64,000 nt of DNA, from contig CM073524.1 in assembly GCA_037074615.1 (NCBI GenBank), positions 23,637,406 through 23,701,405 on the forward strand, read 5' to 3'. Shown piece after piece: positions 24,426 through 34,718 of this stretch. A program made the position numbers and the translations under genes. Under the pieces are notes generated by a model. That model searched no databases. It was given only the letters and a program-made list of their open reading frames with translations, and was not told the origin of the DNA. Source of the stretch: Leucaena leucocephala. Lineage: Eukaryota; Streptophyta; Magnoliopsida; Fabales; Fabaceae. Each line of letters starts with the position of its first letter. Position 1 is the stretch's first letter.

Positions 24426-24887
24426 ATGCTGGTTACTAATCGCCGAAGAGAATTAGAATTCATGGTTGGCGATAAAGTATTCTTGAAGGTGTCGCCGATG
24501 AAAGATGTCATGAGATTTGGGAAGAAAGGCAAATTGAGCCCAAGGTATATTGGTCTTTTTGAGATCTTAGACAAAGTGGGTGCCGTAGCTTATCGATTAG
24601 CTCTACCACCAGAATTATCGAGAATTCATTCGGTGTTTCATGTTTTGATGCTTTGGAAATATCTGTATGATCCCTCTCATTTCGTTGAATATCAAGAAAT
24701 TGGTATAGATGAAGACTTGTTGTATAATGAGTATCCTGTAGCTATTATTGATCGACGAGTAAATAAGTTGATATCAAAAGAAATTCTTTATGTGAAAGTG
24801 CTATGGCAAAATCATTCAGAGGAAGAAGCTATTTGGGAAATTGAAAATCAGATGCAGAACAAGTACCCGCACCTATTCAAAAATTGA
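24426..24887 (+). pseudogene. Integrase C-terminus with chromodomain-like tail
   Basis: Reads RRRELEFMVGDKVFLKVSPM, then GKLSPRYIGLFEIL and VAYRLALPPELSRIHSVFHV, all typical of plant gypsy integrase C-termini. The tail PVAIIDRRVNKL...VKVLWQNHSEEEAIWEIE...YPHLF is the chromodomain-type ending of the Tekay/Del clade. The D,D,E catalytic core is absent because the fragment begins at a deletion junction inside LTR sequence. No function is expected. Confidence 0.85.
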
Positions 24888-24938
24888 GGTAAGTCTATTT
24901 TCAAATTCGGAGGACCGAATTTCTTAAGAGGGGAAGAA

Positions 24939-27769
24939 TGTGATGATCCGAGAAATCTCAAAGTTTTGGGCCATTTTATTTGAATACATCTATTATTTCT
25001 GGCAGTAACTTACAAAGGGTCGCGGGTAGCTGAGTGGTTGGAGGCGGAGAAGTTAAACGTGAGGTCCACGGTTTGATCCTTAGCGCCTGCAGCCTTGGGG
25101 GTTTTCTTTTTATTTTTGGTCCCGACATTCTGCATTCTGAACACAACGTCTATGGTAGAGCGCGATGCAGGTGGTGGGTGGGGGAAGAGTGGTGGCCAGC
25201 GAGCGGCGTGGGAATGGAGTGCACGGCATGTTAGGTCTGCTACCGTCGCCTATAAGTCGAGAGCCCTCCTTTTCCATTTCTATTTTCGTTGCCAGTGAAG
25301 TCGCCGTGGGAGTGAGTTCATAAAGGAAATTCAAGGGAAGCTCGCGGATTCTGTGTGGGGTTCTGTAAATTCCTCCCCTTTTTCCTATTGTCCATGTTAG
25401 CAATCGTCGCCGTCGTCAGGTAGCTGTGGTCTGTCGCCATTTCCTGTTACTGTAGCAAGTCCTGGAATTCCATCTACGACCTGCCGGCGCTGTGACCTAT
25501 TCTGTAGGGGTGTGGGTAGTATTGGTAAGCTTCCTTAAACACTTTCCATTTCAATTTCTTCCTTCTTCCTTTTGGGTGGCTGTCGTGAGTAGCAGAACTC
25601 ACCCTGCTATGTGCTGTGTCGCCATCGCCCCTCTGTTTCAGGAAATTTTTGTGAGTGACAGAGAGAAGTAAGTTGTGAAGCTTGACTCTGTCATTCTCCT
25701 GCTGGGTTCCGTGGATCAGTTGTCATGAATGGCATCTGGAGTCGAGTGGTAAGCTCACATCTTTCCTATCCTCTTCTGTGCCGTGTCTATATGGATATGA
25801 GAATTGAAGCGTTGTGCTTGTGCTGTGTTTTCAGTGAGTTTGAAGCCTTGTCTAGTGTGCTCTGTTTCTGTTTCTAGGAATGTTGAGGTGTGTGTATATG
25901 TGTGGTCGTGCTATGGGCAGAAAGTGATTTGAGGTAGAAAATAGAGGATGGGGGAGCGGGAATTCTTCTGTGTGCATGTGTTTCTGTAGCTGTTCCTTCC
26001 TTGCTGTTTTGTGTGTATAAATTCATTGTGCTGCGGGTTGGATATATATACTGCTTATGCGTTGGCTGTGGAATCTATTGGTGGGGTTGAGGAAACAGAA
26101 GAGTGAAAGAAGGGAAAGAAGAGGCAGAGTGCAGAAGGCGTGAGTTATGCTGTGTGTAGGTGCTGCTGTTTGCGTGTGTTGGATGTTGATTGGGAAGAAG
26201 AAGAGAAATGAGAAAGAAAGAAAAGAAAGGGAGGATGCTGTGTTATGCATATATGTATATATATGTATGTTTGTGTCTTGGCCACTTTGATGCATAAGGA
26301 ATAAAGTTATATTCTTTGGCTTGAACATTTCAATGAATTAAAGAGTGGATATGATCCCAATAAGTTAGAATTTAAGAAAAGGAGTCTAAGAATATGGATG
26401 AAATTTGAATAAAGGTTTTGAAATTTAATATGGACACAAGGCTTGAAATTTTCAGAGTATGGATGATCATGATTGTTTGCAAAGATTGACTTTCTTTGAA
26501 TTAGGGTTTTTGAATATTAGCTTACAAAATATTTTATTTCCAGGAAATCTAGGAATTTAAAGAAGGAATATTGTTCGGAAGCGTAGAGCGGACGTAAGCT
26601 ATAACGGAATAGCGCAGGTGAGTGAATAATGTTCCCTAACCATGATATTTTGAAACATATTTAATTATTTGACATTTAGTTAAATGTGAATTTTAGCACG
26701 ATTTATGAAAAGTGAAGTTTGAATTCATGAGAAGATTTATTCAAATTTCATTATTCATATGCATTGACAAAATATTTTAAATGATTTATCGTAAATGTTC
26801 ATGCTGGGGAGGTTTCATGATTATGAACAATTTTAATAGAAATGGTTGCATTGAAAGTGTTATTGTTATTAAATGCCAAATCACCCCCCAAGCATGTTGG
26901 AAAGGTTTTAGAGGACAGAATATAGAACGCTGGTTATTAACAGTAATACTGTTAGTTCTTGGTGCACCATGGTTAAACCCGAGCTCGACGAATATTCGTG
27001 TGTCTAGTACTCGCGCCTGTTATTCGTGGGATTCATTCTCGCGCTTGTTATTCATGGGATTTAGTCTCGCGCCTGTTATTTGTGGGTCTTATACCTGCGC
27101 CTGTTTCGTGGCCTCAAGCTGCGCCTGATTGGTTAGTTATCCTCGTGGACTGTGTGTCCACGCCTGTTACATTCTGATGAAGTCCTATGGAAAAAAGTAT
27201 TATTTTGAAACGATTGTTTCAAACGGTTTTCTTGAAAAGAAAACGTTTACTGAGTTATTTGTTTTGAATTACGGAACTTTCTGATTTACATTTAAATGTA
27301 TTGAAATTAATTATTTTCATATTTCAAATTATATTTTTGGGACGTTATTCACGAGTTGATTATTTTGGATTTAGATAGTGCCGTCGACCCTATCTCCTCA
27401 GCTGAGCAGTGAAGAGCTTCTCCGTGCATCCGAAGCAACTTTTATGGACACACCCCTAATCAAATATTTTGAGAAACACACGTATTATTTTGTTAAAAGC
27501 TTAGATGCTCCTATTAACTTATAGATAAGATTTTAGTTGTTTTAGAAAACGTTGTAAACGATTTGAAATGTTCGCAGTTCGTTGTAGGGTCTTCGGGAGA
27601 TCAGTATATAGACGATCCTGCTGAAAGTCCTACAGATGACTTGCATTTTGATTTAAGTATAATTGACATTATGATTATTGATTTAAACGTTTTAGTTAAA
27701 TTTGAAGGCTTAAAAAATGTGAATTTATTCATATTCTATGCCGGTCATGGCTCAAATTTCGGGACGTGA
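24939..27769 (+). repeat. 3' LTR of the chromovirus, ~2.8 kb
   Basis: It begins TGTGATGATCCGAG after the purine tract and ends GGGACGTGACA, giving TG...CA ends. A long LTR is usual for Tekay/Del elements. The region 26970-27130 has several spaced CGCGCCTGTTATT-type repeats. Confidence 0.7.
25018..25090 (+). other. tRNA-like pol III head inside the LTR
   Basis: TAGCTGAGTGG (box A type) and GGTTTGATCC (box B type) lie about 45 nt apart in sequence foldable as a Leu/Ser-type tRNA. No CCA-encoding end or intact acceptor stem is evident, so it is probably a captured SINE or decayed tRNA rather than a gene. Confidence 0.45.
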
Positions 27770-28179
27770 CAAAAAAGGTCTAAAACTAATCTTTATTTAT
27801 ATCTAAAGATATTGCAACTATTGAGAACTTGAATTGTATAACATGAATTCTTCAAGGATTTTTGTATATTTTGATCTAAATCTATTCATGTTGATAAATC
27901 GGATTGTCCTGCTCAAAAATTTTATAAGGATATCGTTTTTCCAAAACACATCATATGCTCCTAGTGCTTTAGATCCTTATGAGACTATCATATAATTGCA
28001 CAGTATAGTGAGCAAATAAGTTATAATCATATTTGATAGATGCATATCAAAATGTTCATATACAACGAGGCTGCCAGATTGATATTGATAGGATAAGACA
28101 AATTTTTAAGGGTAACGTTCTCTATTTGCTAGAAGATAAAAATTATTTTACTTCTTGCCATTTCATTTAAAAATCTAAG

Positions 28180-28610
28180 CTGTATGGCTTATGGCCATAA
28201 GATGAAGAACCAAGCTTTATGGCTTCTGGCGATAAGATAAAAACCAAAGCTTTATAACTTCTGGCCGTAATATAAAAATCAAAACTTTACTTTTGGTCAT
28301 TGAATAAAAATCCAAAGTTTATGGTTTTTTTGTTATAATATAAAAATCAAAGCTTTACTTTTGGCCATTAGATAAAAATCCAAAGTTTATGGTTTTTTTG
28401 TTATAATATAAAAATCAAAGTTTTATTTCTGGCCATTGAATAAAAATCTAAACTTTATAGCTACTAATCATAATATAAAAATTAAAGTTTTACTTTTCGT
28501 CATTGAATAAAAATCTAAGCTTCATAGCCTCTAACCATAATATACAAATCAAAGCTTTCTTGCCATTGGAAAAAATTCAAGATTTATGGCTTCTAATTTT
28601 ATGGCTTTAG
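28180..28610. repeat. Degenerate ~68-bp tandem array
   Basis: Units alternate AAAAATCCAAAGTTTATGG and ATATAAAAATCAAAGCTTTA blocks with TTTTGGCCATT. The clearest pair starts at 28312 and 28380. About six diverged units lie in the internal region of the outer retrotransposon. Confidence 0.7.
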
Positions 28611-28650
28611 GCCATAAAAAGAATAATCACAAACATTCATGCACATAACA

Positions 28651-28914
28651 TGTTATAGAATAAAAAAATAGTAAAGAAGAAAAGTAGAACTAAAAAGGAA
28701 AAATAAGAAAGTATTTCTTATTTCTCATTCAATTCCTCTGTACATAATACGTAATACATGATACATGCCCTTTATTTATATGTAGAGTTTTATAATCTCA
28801 ATTCTTCTATTAGATTCTATATATTCTTTAATAATAGGATATGATTATAAGATAATAGAGATAATAAGAGATATGAGGAGATATGGAGATCACACAAATA
28901 TTATATTCATAACA
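28651..28914 (-). repeat. Right LTR of the outer retrotransposon
   Basis: Partner of 22421-22659. It starts TGTTATAGAATAAA and ends TATATTCATAACA. Confidence 0.6.
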
Positions 28915-29904
28915 AAAAAGAAATTTTAATAACAATTGTTTACTGCTCAAATTCGGTATCGGTATCTTAGATGAAGAATATTATTTACCCTTAAAATTGT
29001 ACAAATTATCTTATAAATTAGATTAGAATATGATATATAAGTTAAAAAAAATACCTCAGTAGTGAAAGTGAATGGACGCAGAGGATCACGAGCCTTGTAT
29101 TTAAAAAATAGTGGACTTCACTCGACCGGTGTCCCTATATTATCCTCCCTGGCTCCAGGAAGCGGCGATCTAGTGTTCTTACTTTCGTTTCAAGTTTCTT
29201 CCAGCATTTTGAGTTTTCTGTTTCGTTAGCTGTTTCTTTCTTGCTGTCTCTAAAATTTTGATACTTCCGTGGATTGTATCATTTTTCGAGTTTACTTTGT
29301 GATCTTTGACTCTGTCATTTTGTTTTCGGTTTTTCTAGTTTTCAGTGTTTATAAACTTTTGATCAAGCAAGATTTCCCCCAGTTTCCGTTCAATGTAGTA
29401 CCATTCTCGTCAAACAAGTCAGTTAATTATTTCTGCAAGCAAATATTACGAAGTAGAGCCTTTTCTCTGCTTTGGAATACCTCAATGTCAAACAGTTGCG
29501 GAAAGCAGACAATGTTCAAGAATGTAGAAACGATGCTAACATTCATGATTGATGAGTTAGGTTCAGGAGATTAGTTTCAAATAATGAATTGGCTTTCATT
29601 TAATCGTGATAGCTGTTAGGTTCAGGAGATTAGTTTCAAATAATGAATTGGCTTTCATTTAATCGTGATAGCTGTTCCTATTAAATTTGCAAACGCTGTT
29701 CCTTAAATTCTTATTTAGTCAGGCCAAAGTTTCAAGGTTCCCTATGGCCATCATGACAACTTTTCGTTTTTTCTTAAAAATAAAGTTTCTCTTAAAAGAT
29801 AATGCAAATTTGATATGCAGAAAGACATAGATGTAGAATCCAGAAGTGGAGGCAAATGAGTTTTACTCTAGTAAACTTCAATGATGTTAATGCACCATTA
29901 CCTG
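28915..29904. other. Spacer with a CT-rich leader-like stretch, no gene assigned
   Basis: 29090-29430 looks like a plant 5' UTR (T/C-rich, many TTTCTT runs). It is followed by a short open frame from ATG 29487 (MSNSCGKQTMFKNVETML...) ending at 29574. I do not recognise the peptide. It might be the first exon of a gene whose last exon is at 34579, but no exons in between could be supported. Confidence 0.3.
29556..29673. repeat. Perfect 59-bp tandem duplication
   Basis: Two identical copies (29556-29614 and 29615-29673) begin GTTAGGTTCAGGAGATTAG. The first copy carries the stop codon of the small open frame. Confidence 0.9.
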
Positions 29905-30683
29905 TAGGGGGTGTGTATGGGCACGGCAGGGTAGTCCCCCTGTCCTGTGCCCTGCCCGAAAAAAGTATGGGCTGCATTTTACAGATCGATGCCCAGCCCT
30001 ACCCGGTAAAAGCCCTAACCATTTTGGGCTGGGCATGGGCGTGCCCAAGTTTTGATGCCATACTCATGTAAAAAAAATCTGCAATTATGAACTTCTAAAA
30101 TAATATCATATTCATATATCTTTAAGATTTAAATAATATCCATAATTTACTAAGAATAAAGCAACAAAAAGATAATAATTAAAGTCTTGAAATCCATTGC
30201 ATATAAAAAAAAGCTTTGAAGTCTAAGTAGTTTGTAATTGCAACTTTACATCAATCTCCCCAATGTTGACAAAGATTAAGCATCTGAAAAAAATAAAATA
30301 AACAATTATAATTTGTAATGTAATCATATGATGATTTGAAAAGTTAAAAAAAGAAAAAAAAAGAAAAAATTAATATAGTTATAAATATTAAAAGATACAA
30401 CTTACCTACTTAACTACTCATATTTCTAAAATGACCCTCTAGTCACCAATAGCTATCACATTCTCCCTTCCAAATTTAGCATCTAGGAAAAAAATAAAAA
30501 AATAAAAGAAGGGGTGCTCATGGGCAGGGCAGGCCCCATACCCGGTGCCCAGCCCAAAAAAAGTATGGCCTGTATTTTGTAGCCCAATGCCCACCCCAGC
30601 CCTATATTTATCAGACTGGGCAAGGCTATTTTATTGCGGGCTCAGGTGGGCATATCGGGCCGCGAGCTTTATACACACCCCTA
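29905..30683. mobile_element. Non-autonomous hAT element with GGGC-rich ends
   Basis: The ends are TAGGGGGTGTGTATGGGC and the inverse of TAGGGGTGTGTATAAAGC. The flanks ATTACCTG and ATTACTAG share 6 of 8 bases, a decayed 8-bp duplication. Both end regions are rich in GGGCAGGGC-type motifs and the centre is AT-rich. It is built like 8147-8723 and 54201-54814 but with a different repeat word. Confidence 0.75.
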
Positions 30684-30735
30684 ATTACTAGCATAGTATT
30701 AATGATGCATTACTCTTTAATTCACATTACATAAT

Positions 30736-31000
30736 ACTATCTCTGGTACTTAATATAAGAGTTAGATAACTAATTTAGGTAGATTAAGCAAGTTAGTTAT
30801 ATTAGTTATTTGTAACAAATATGATTATTTTTCCTAAAATACTACCTTTCATCATGACTATACTTAGATAAAAACCTCTTAATGTGTGCACTCAATAGGG
30901 ATATTTTGAGAAAAAAATTATAAATTTGGGAGATAAAATAAATTGAGATTTTATATTTAGGATCAAATCTAACTTCAACTAACTCTTATACGAGAAGGAG
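30736..31000. mobile_element. Possible Stowaway-like MITE
   Basis: CTATCTCTGGTACTTAATAT...GAGTTAG at the left is roughly mirrored by CTAACTCTTATACGAGAAGG at the right. TA flanks both ends. The repeats are imperfect. Confidence 0.45.
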
Positions 31001-31261
31001 TACTTAACTTACTCATTTATATGTATTTGTGTAAGTCTATGTGTATATATAGATATGTCTATGGTAAAAGGATTATGATATTAGGATTCAATCTTGCATA
31101 AGTAAAATATAGGGAAAAAGATAATAAAAGAAATTGAATTTAAAAATGACAAACTGGACTTACGAATATTTAAAAGGACAGATTGGGTAGGAAGTCCAAT
31201 TTGTTATTTGTAAATTTGGATAAAAAAACTACATTATACCTAGAATAAATGAAACGTATAA

Positions 31262-31458
31262 TAAGGTATCAATGTGGAGAGGAATCGAGTACAAATGAGG
31301 GGATCGTAGGGAAGCACAGGAAGCTCATTGGCCTACATCAATAGCATGCACATGATACTAAGAGGGATGATTAGAGCAGTGGCTTCTAATTTGGAAGCAA
31401 GCCAGGTGTTCCATGACCATCGGAGACCTTCGATGGCCTCCGACTCGAGAAAATCCAT
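31262..31458 (-). pseudogene. SEC23 (COPII coat GTPase-activating subunit) N-terminal fragment
   Basis: From the ATG at 31458 the minus strand reads MDFLESEAIEGLRWSWNTW, then LIIPLSIMCMLLM, a TAG stop, ANELPVLPYDPLICTRF. Plant SEC23 begins the same way (M.F.ELEAIEGLRWSWN.WP...PLSIMYTPLM...LPYDPL.C..C). The stop replaces a residue at the 'TPLM' turn, and the zinc-binding Cys after CTR is Phe. The match stops there. T/C-rich sequence upstream (31459-31840 on this strand) looks like its 5' UTR. It is a broken gene copy and no other SEC23 exon is nearby. Confidence 0.8.
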
Positions 31459-31859
31459 AGTTTTGAGATGAAGAAAACTTGTTCAAAGGGGTTTCATGGA
31501 TTAAGATGGAGAGAAAAAGAGGTACATCAAATCGAATTGAAGTGAGAGGAAAGGGTTTTGGGGGGTGTGAAAGCGAAGGGAATCAAACATAGCTTGCGAG
31601 AGAAGGCGAGCATGATGGAGAAAAAGAAGGATCTTACTGTGCATTGAGTTTGAGAGAGAAAGAGAACAGAGAAGAGATGGAGTGAAGGACTTCTATAATT
31701 AGCCGGCCATAACATAAGCTCACCAAGTAATTCACTTTAAGCTTTACTAACTCGCTCCCAAACTGCAATGAATAATCACTAATTAGACATTGAGAATCAT
31801 CTAGATGTTTCTCTCTCTCTCTTTGATAAAGGGACAATTTACTGTAGCTTGGACTAATT
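31459..31859. other. Likely captured 5' leader of the SEC23 fragment
   Basis: On the minus strand it is C/T-rich with a (CT)n run at 31811-31822, as in plant 5' UTRs. No coding segment is recognised. Confidence 0.35.
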
Positions 31860-32790
31860 GATAAATGAAATTGTATACTAAGTTATAACTATTTATGAGT
31901 TGCAATTTTAGTTGTAAATATCTTTGGAAAAGTTGAAAATCCTATTGCAGGACCCGAAAACAATGTCGCAATTTAAGAGTTGTAAATGTCTTAGGAAAAG
32001 TTATAAATCCCATTATTGAAGTTACAAATGCTATTAGAGGAGTTGCAAATCCCTTAGAGGAGTTGAAGATACAGACTCGTTCTAATAGAATTTGAAACTT
32101 CAACAATGGGATTTGCAATATGAGCAATAATATTTATAACTTTCCATAAGACATTAACAACTGTACCTATCAACAGACTTGTAACTAATGGCTTTGGGGT
32201 TTACAACTTCTTCAATGGGATTTGCAACATGAGCAATGATATTTACAACTTCCCTTAAAATATTAACAATTGTACCTATCAACTGACTTACAACTAATGG
32301 CTTTGGGGTTTGTAACTCCTGCAATAAGATTTAATTACAACATGAGCAATGGTATTACCACTTCCCCAAAGACATTAACAACCATACCTATCAACCGACT
32401 TGCAACTAATGACTTTGGAGTTTGCAACATAAGCAATGGTATTTATAAATTTTCCTAAGATATTAACAACTGTACCTATTAACTGACTTGAAACTAATAG
32501 CTTTGGAATTTGTAACTCCTGCAATATGATTTGCAACATGAGCAATGTTATTTACAACTTTCCTTAAGGCATCAACAACTGTACCTATCAACCAACTTGC
32601 AACTAATGGCTTTGAGGTTTACAACTCCTGCAATGGGATGTGCAACATGAGCAATGATATTTATAACTTTCCCTATGATATTAACAAGTATACTTATCTA
32701 CTGACTTGCAACTAATGGCTTTGGGGTTTGCAACTCCTGCAATGGTATTTATAACATGGTCAATGGATTTTATAATTTCCCATCAAACAT
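31860..32790. repeat. ~109-bp tandem (minisatellite-like) array
   Basis: Repeats of AACTAATGGCTTTGGGGTTT ... GGGATTTGCAACATGAGCAA ... ACATTAACAACTGTACCTAT occur with anchors at 32183, 32292, 32404, 32492, 32601 and 32710. Spacing is mostly 109-112 bp, with one shortened unit. More decayed units precede it. No coding frame persists through the array. Confidence 0.85.
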
Positions 32791-33269
32791 TTACTACTTC
32801 GGGGAAAAACGTGATTGGAAGTCAATACTTTATTCTTTTACTTGGATAATTTAATTAGATTATTTTCAAGTGATGGGATTTGCAAGTCATAAATAGTCAT
32901 AGCTTTACTTCACAACAATTACATGACAATAATATAAAAAAAAAGGAGCATCCTGCCCATGATAGCAAAAACTATTGCTCATGACAGCAATTACATATAT
33001 TCAATGTACTACACATTAGCTTCATATACCCCCAAAAGGTGTTGAATCATATACCCCATAAATGGGTCCAGTTACTGATGTTTTTTTACAATTTCTAAGC
33101 CCTAATTTTCCTCCTAATCCTAAACGCATAGTGAGCTTCGACGGTGGCAAGTCGTGTGTCAGCTTTACTTTGTTTGCATTGGATGCTACTGTTTTTACAT
33201 TGCCGACTGCTTCCTTTTCTTTCTCTGTATAGAACTTTTAACTTCATGTTTAATCTAATGTTGTGATAG
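32791..33269. other. Spacer, no gene seen
   Basis: AT-rich. Nothing recognisable. Confidence 0.35.
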
Positions 33270-34120
33270 TGTCAATAACTCCCATCTTGTCTCTAAGATA
33301 CCAAAATCTTGCATGATGCAATGGTTTTGTAAAGCAATCAACAATATGCAATTCTGTTAGTACATATTGAATAGAAAGTAGTTTTGACAAATCATGATCA
33401 CGAATATAATGAACATCAATTTCAATATGTAGAATATCATCACATAAGGGAGAACAATGTGAAAAACTAGAATTTGATTCTATTCACAATATCCACCACC
33501 CCATGAGAATCTATAATAGCTATAAAAGATCAATATTCACCACCCCAATCACTCTGAACAGTTTTGATCTTTGCATCAAATTGATTTTCAGTCATATTCT
33601 TGAAGTAAACAGAGACATTTAATGCTTCATCTTTAGTTTTTAAAGGGTATGCCCATGTAAATCGGTTGAAGTCATCAAGAAAACTAATATAATATTTATG
33701 ACCACTGCTAAAAGTAATAGGTGAAGTTCCCCAAAAGCCAGTATGTGTTAATTCAAGAGGCTTGCTCGCACGATATTGAGACAAGAAAAAAGGCAATTTG
33801 TGTGATTTACCAAGTTTACAAAATTCATAAAACTGAGATTCTTTATTAGATTTTACAGAAACCTTACATTCATGTAAAACCTTTTGCAATACACGACTAC
33901 TAGGATGACCAAGTTTTTTATGCCAAGATTCTAGAACTGAAAGAAAAGCTTCAGAGTTACATTTCTTTTCTAATTTAGACTAACTTGAACCAAAAATAAA
34001 ATAACTAATAGTAGGAGGTCTTTTTAAAGGTAAGACATCATTGTCAACTCTATAAAGTTTATGACTAGGTATTCCTTGCAGTAGTAACTTACAGGTTCCT
34101 TTGTCCTTCACAAAACAACC
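33270..34120 (-). mobile_element. Deleted Ty1/copia retrotransposon: pre-integrase, integrase, RNase H tail
   Basis: From right to left on the minus strand: the pre-integrase motif LESWHKKLGHPSSRVL, CKLGKSHKLPFFLSQYRASK, and the integrase core with ISFLDDFNRFTWAYPL and VQSDWGGEY (first two acidic residues of D,D,E). After a short gap comes HIEIDVHYIRDHDLSKLLSI..VLTELHIVDCFTKPL, the C-terminal end of copia RNase H. The rest of integrase and all of reverse transcriptase are deleted. Several stops and frameshifts are present. No LTRs were found. Confidence 0.85.
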
Positions 34121-34578
34121 ATGTGAGTGTATTTCAACAAATATACATGATTATCATTGGTCAGTTATTTGCAAGTGTCTTCATCTTGTTGAGATATTCC
34201 TCCATTTTGAGTGCACCTTTCGTGGTTCTTTGAACTATGAAAAAAGCAAAATGTTCTAGGCACAGATACGAAGCCTTCAAGGCATACCAATAAAGTGCAT
34301 TGGCCTACATTTTTAGATAGATATGAAGTTTTGGGGAGGTGTGAGTCGAATAATAGTTGGGGACGATATGCTCTGCATTCTTAACTTAATTCTCTCGATT
34401 TTTCTTCAAAAACTTTCAGGAGTAATTTATTATTTTTATCAGAATTTGCAAATGACATATTAAACCCCATTCTCAATCTGTCATTTTAGATATTTATAAA
34501 TTCATTTTGTCATTTTCAAATTCAATTGGTATTTTATTGTCTTTTTTCCTAAAAATATATTGGTTGTACCTTTTGAAG
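34121..34578. other. Spacer
   Basis: No exon recognised. It may include further decayed copia sequence. Confidence 0.3.
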
Positions 34579-34718
34579 GTGGTTTCGGAGCTAATGTAAC
34601 CGTTAAAGGAATGGACTTTGAGTGTACATGGGGGGGTAACCTGTGTCTAAATCCTCGTGAAGCAAGAGAATCAGCCGCTGCTCAGATGTTGGCCGAGTTA
34701 AGAAGTATGGCTAAATAA
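34579..34718 (+). pseudogene. Orphan terminal exon, double-stranded-RNA-binding-domain-like
   Basis: After a plausible acceptor (TTTTGAAG) the frame reads GGFGANVTVKGMDFECTWGG, then NLCLNPREARESAAAQMLAE and LRSMAK before TAA. The order strand-strand-helix with the closing EARESAAAQMLAEL helix fits the second half of a dsRBD. I infer the 3' exon of a dsRNA-binding or RNase III-like protein. The first half of the domain and the rest of the gene could not be found upstream, so it may be a displaced fragment. The family call is tentative. Confidence 0.35.

Larger units (their letters stand above)
23222..27769 (+). mobile_element. Rearranged Ty3/gypsy chromovirus (Tekay/Del-like)
   Basis: The right part is ordinary: an integrase C-terminus (24426-24887), a polypurine tract (AAGAGGGGAAGAA near 24926) and a 2.8-kb 3' LTR. 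The left part is not. 23222-23930 is an inverted copy of the last ~700 bp of the LTR (27060-27769), so the element starts TGTCACGTCCCGAAATTT and ends with its inverse. 24000-24437 is a direct copy of the middle of the LTR (about 26520-26940), joined straight to integrase. Gag, protease, RT and RNase H are missing. Confidence 0.8.
22421..28914 (-). mobile_element. LTR retrotransposon, non-coding, host of a nested chromovirus
   Basis: Two similar LTRs of about 240-265 bp (22421-22659 and 28651-28914) face the same way, both starting TGTTATAGA. Next to the left LTR, CTCCCCTTGATG is the inverse of a purine-rich tract, so the element points left. The internal sequence (22660-23221 and 27770-28650) has no gag or pol, and 23222-27769 is a later insertion. 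The LTRs are clearly diverged, so the element is old. The target duplication is not clear (AAAGG against AAAAA). The superfamily is uncertain, copia being the best guess. Confidence 0.6.

Noticed and set aside
25018..25090. Functional tRNA gene
   Set aside because: Boxes are good but the acceptor stem and a clean anticodon arm could not be established; a SINE relic is more likely.
25034..25403. Overlapping open frames in the chromovirus LTR
   Set aside because: GC-richer LTR sequence with frames on both strands and no family match.
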